Origin: Silurus meridionalis
Taxonomy: Eukaryota; Chordata; Actinopteri; Siluriformes; Siluridae
Direction of reading: 5' to 3'
DNA length: 64,000 nt
NCBI RefSeq assembly: GCF_014805685.1
Contig: NC_060906.1
Location: 11,658,846 to 11,722,845, forward strand
This document shows positions 61,067 through 64,000 of this stretch, in pieces. The notes beneath the pieces were generated by a model. It did not search any database, was not told where the DNA came from, and worked only from the letters and a program-made list of their open reading frames with translations. The first letter of the stretch is position 1. Each line of letters starts with the position of its first letter. The position numbers and the translations under genes are program-made.

Positions 61067-62850
61067 TAACTGCACACTGGATTAGTTATTTTGAATTGAT
61101 TTTAACATGACAAGGTCAAGCTGGAAAATGTGTTGGCATGAATTCGAAGTTCATAACCATTAGTGAATATATGTGTATGCATGTTTTGGTGTGTGAACAG
61201 CTTTCCTCGTTGCTTCCAGTTTTTCCTGTGTACAGTTGATACAGCAAGAAATCAATAAGAAAGGAAGACATTTTTACATGTCCAAACCCCCACCCCCCCC
61301 AAAAAAAAAACCCCAAAAACAAAAACTAAAGGAGGTGGATCCCACAGAATTAACAAACTCTTGCCTAGACTTTATTGATATATATCTGTGATCTGTTCTC
61401 TTCAGGTTCTCTTCCCAAGCTGTGCCATATTCTGGGTTGCACTGCAGACTGACAAACATTTTGATATTGTAACATAGCTCGCTTCTTCTTTCCTATCAGT
61501 TCTTCTCACATCATGTTTTGAAATTCTCTGCTTTCACATTAAGATCTCAAGATACCATGTGCTGTCGACTTCCCTTTCCTCTGAAATATGTTTGCTAGCA
61601 TTACTCATTTCTCCACTTGGGGAAAAAACAACACCCCATCTTTGGCAGTTTTTTTTGTCTATCTCAGAGGTTTTCTTTAAAAAAATAATTTTCTATTGAT
61701 TGCCAAGTGGAATTTTATAGATTGGCCTTTATAGCAAAAACAATAACAAAGTGCTTTTACATTCCAGCAGTTCAGAAAATAAACAGAGACAAAATTTTGA
61801 TAATTTTATAATGAATCACAATAATAAAATAATATGAATAAATAAATCTGTATAATAAATAAAATGAAAATAAATCTAATAAAAATGACTTATGATTTAT
61901 AAGTATGGTACTTGTGGAAAACTGTACCATCAATTAAAAAAGTAATAAACAACAAGACAAGGTAAATTAAGTGTTGTGGGATTTAAAGTTGTTTCAGTAA
62001 AATACTTGGGGTGAGATACAGCATACAGCTTCAACAGATCAGCAAAATGTTCCAGCAATTTAAAAGCCATCAGCTTAATAAGCAGCCCATGTGACCTTCT
62101 TCTCCTAGAAAATTTGCAGATTTATTTGTTCTTAACTAACACTAATTAAACATAGAATATAGCAGCACAACACTCAGGCAGCAACACAATGCAATGGTCC
62201 CAACTAGCCATTATAAAAAATATGCATCAATTTTATCAGCAATGTGTAAGATTAGCAACTGTCAAATTTGTGTTTCCTACATGACAATATAAATATTTTA
62301 CAATTTTACTTTTTTTATGTGAGTTTTGGGAGTACAATGTTATCTTTTTTAACAAATAATTTTTTTCAACCCTAACCCAGATAATACCAAAAAGGAAGTT
62401 GTTTGTCTTTTTTCTCAGGGCAATGGAGAACTAAGTCTCTCAGCAATCCACACAGCCTCCAGCCATGCCTCCTGTAGACTGCATCTTCCAAAACAGAAGT
62501 GTCCACACAAGAATGTATTTGTTTTTGGAATGTCTTTAGATTACCCTATATATATTCTGACTTTCTGATTTTCTGACTGGCTTGGATTATGTTTTGAAAT
62601 AATTTGCAAGCTTTTCAGTTTACTGCATAACCTGCAAGTGCATCTGTCTGAGCCTTTATTTTATTATAATTGTCATCCTTTTATGTCTATGTTTGTGTAA
62701 TTGTGTTGGTGATTTGGGGTATAATTGGGCATTATCTTTGAAGTGAAAGCCAACTTTCATCAATATTAGTAAATTACACGTCAAAGGAGAAAGCAATAAG
62801 ATGTCTGCAACAGAATCTTATGAGACATTGTGTTTCTGTCTTTCAAGTAT
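60313..62850. other. Intergenic stretch without a recognised gene
   Basis: AT-rich DNA with a GT microsatellite (61041-61066) and a C-run/A-run at 61286-61325. No gene seen. Confidence 0.6.
61041..61066 (+). repeat. (GT)n microsatellite
   Basis: Pure GT run of 13 units. Confidence 0.95.
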
Positions 62851-62990
62851 GGGAAGTTGTAGCTCAGTGTCCTTCTGCCAAACATAATCTTGATTAAGGC
62901 CCTTAACCCTCAACTGTTTAGTGTTTAAATGAGAGAACTGTAAGTTGCTCTGGATAGGGTTTTCTGGCACATGCTCTTACATTTCAATTC
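62851..62990 (+). mobile_element. Degraded tRNA-derived SINE
   Basis: GGGAAGTTGTAGCTCAGTG gives the A-box head. It is followed by AAGGCCCTTAACCCTCAACT and GTAAGTTGCTCTGGATAGGG, the common fish SINE body also present at 143-252. The B box is degraded. Confidence 0.6.
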
Positions 62991-63352
62991 TAGAACTGAT
63001 CTTGGTTATAATAAAATAATAATTTAAATAACTTCAAGAACCTCAATACTAAAAAAATATAATTCTGTTGTGTCAAATTCTGTCTGTAGTCCACAGAATG
63101 TAAATAATCTGCTGAGCAACTCATTCTTTAATTATGTTTTTCAACAAAACTGGGGGAACCCAAAAGGTATAAAAGTTTGGATTTGAAGGCTAAGCCCATC
63201 TTTAAAAAATGATTTAGAAGCCCTTATTTGACCTCAGTGCTCTATGAGTAACATGATTAAGTTAGCGATAAAGATTTTGAACAAAGTGCAATTATGCATA
63301 TATAATGAAACGAGATGGCTTTTGAGCAGCTTAATAATAGACCTCCCAACAG

Positions 63353-63356
<4 letters not shown>

Positions 63357-63417
<61 letters not shown>
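63357..63417 (+). repeat. (CA)n microsatellite
   Basis: Pure CA run of about 30 units. Confidence 0.95.
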
Positions 63418-63418
<1 letters not shown>

Positions 63419-63724
63419 TAGAACCAAAGCCAGGCAGATTCAGTCTATTAGCTCCTCCGTGTTGCTCTCCAAATTAAAATCTAATTTAAGGGGCTGCTAA
63501 ATTAAAAAGTGCATTTCATTTTTTTTTCCACCCTGAGTAAAAAGCTTCCATTCCATTAGGCATCTAATTTCTACCTGTCAGAAATCAAGCAATATAATCT
63601 CCCTTAGGAGTGCATTTACATGGCCCTATAATTAGGCTGGGAGAACTGGGATGTTTGGATTGGTTTGTGTTTGTGTATGTGTGTGTGAGTGAGAGAGAGA
63701 GAAATTGAGAGAGAAAGAGAGTAG

Positions 63725-63770
63725 TGTGTGTATGTATGTATGTATGTGTATATGTATGTATATATGTATG

Positions 63771-63835
<65 letters not shown>
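63725..63835 (+). repeat. Compound (TATG)n-(TA)n microsatellite
   Basis: TATG and TGTA words grade into about 29 TA units, preceded by a GA-rich stretch (63687-63721). Confidence 0.95.
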
Positions 63836-63837
<2 letters not shown>

Positions 63838-64000
63838 CAATACAGAAAGAAAAAAGGGAAAACCATGCATGTATCAGTTAGACAATTATAATTTAAGAAA
63901 TAACGAATATTGTTTGTCTTAATTGTTCTTTATTCCCATATAATGCATCTTTAGCATGCTTCTTGTAGACTATCACTGCCCCATCATCTTGTTTTCCGAT

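Noticed and set aside
62851..62990. tRNA gene suggested by the GTTGTAGCTCAGTG head
   Set aside because: No cloverleaf or intact B box follows; the downstream body is that of a fish SINE.

Overview
The window is vertebrate, almost certainly teleost, nuclear DNA. It is AT-rich, full of dinucleotide and tetranucleotide microsatellites, and carries fish-type transposons: Tc1, piggyBac, hAT, L2-like LINE, RTE-like LINE, DIRS-like and tRNA-type SINE relics. The repeat mix (a Tc1-derived short element in at least six copies, and a SINE-like repeat whose tail is built on ACTTG) suggests an ostariophysan, possibly a catfish. That species-level guess is inference only.

Two host genes can be read exon by exon. 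The first is a complete desmocollin-type desmosomal cadherin on the + strand: 16 coding exons from 7261 to 17123, 888 codons, all junctions in phase with GT..AG borders. It has a signal peptide, cadherin prodomain, furin site, adhesive Trp2, five extracellular cadherin units, a membrane span and the plakoglobin-binding tail. The second, on the - strand, is a two-exon C1q-domain secreted protein of 217 aa (21199-22151) with a short collagen-like stretch, resembling the C1QL/cerebellin group. The two genes are arranged tail to tail.

The rest, about 23-64 kb, shows no convincing host coding sequence. It holds a layered record of transposition. At 41.1-47.3 kb a fish L2-type LINE was entered by a Tc1 element, whose transposase gene was then entered at a TTAA by a piggyBac-type element. 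At 48.9-50.2 kb a hAT element of ZBED type carries a SINE-like insertion with a 7-bp target duplication. At 51.5-52.6 kb lies a deleted DIRS-type retroelement next to an 18-bp minisatellite and an LTR-like end. At 56.5-60.3 kb an RTE-type LINE is split by a DIRS-type element whose gag reads + while its RT, RNase H and tyrosine recombinase read -. At 34.9-36.1 kb a pogo-like short element sits between mirror-image (TA)n(CA)n / (TG)n(TA)n arrays.

Between these lie long AT-rich stretches with microsatellites only. One CpG-dense island at about 29.5-29.83 kb, ending in a good splice donor, is the best candidate for an unrecognised promoter or first exon. No tRNA, rRNA or recognised ncRNA gene was seen. 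I did not find a clearly new biological system; the most unusual items are the nested and inverted mobile elements and the hybrid adhesion motif of the cadherin.
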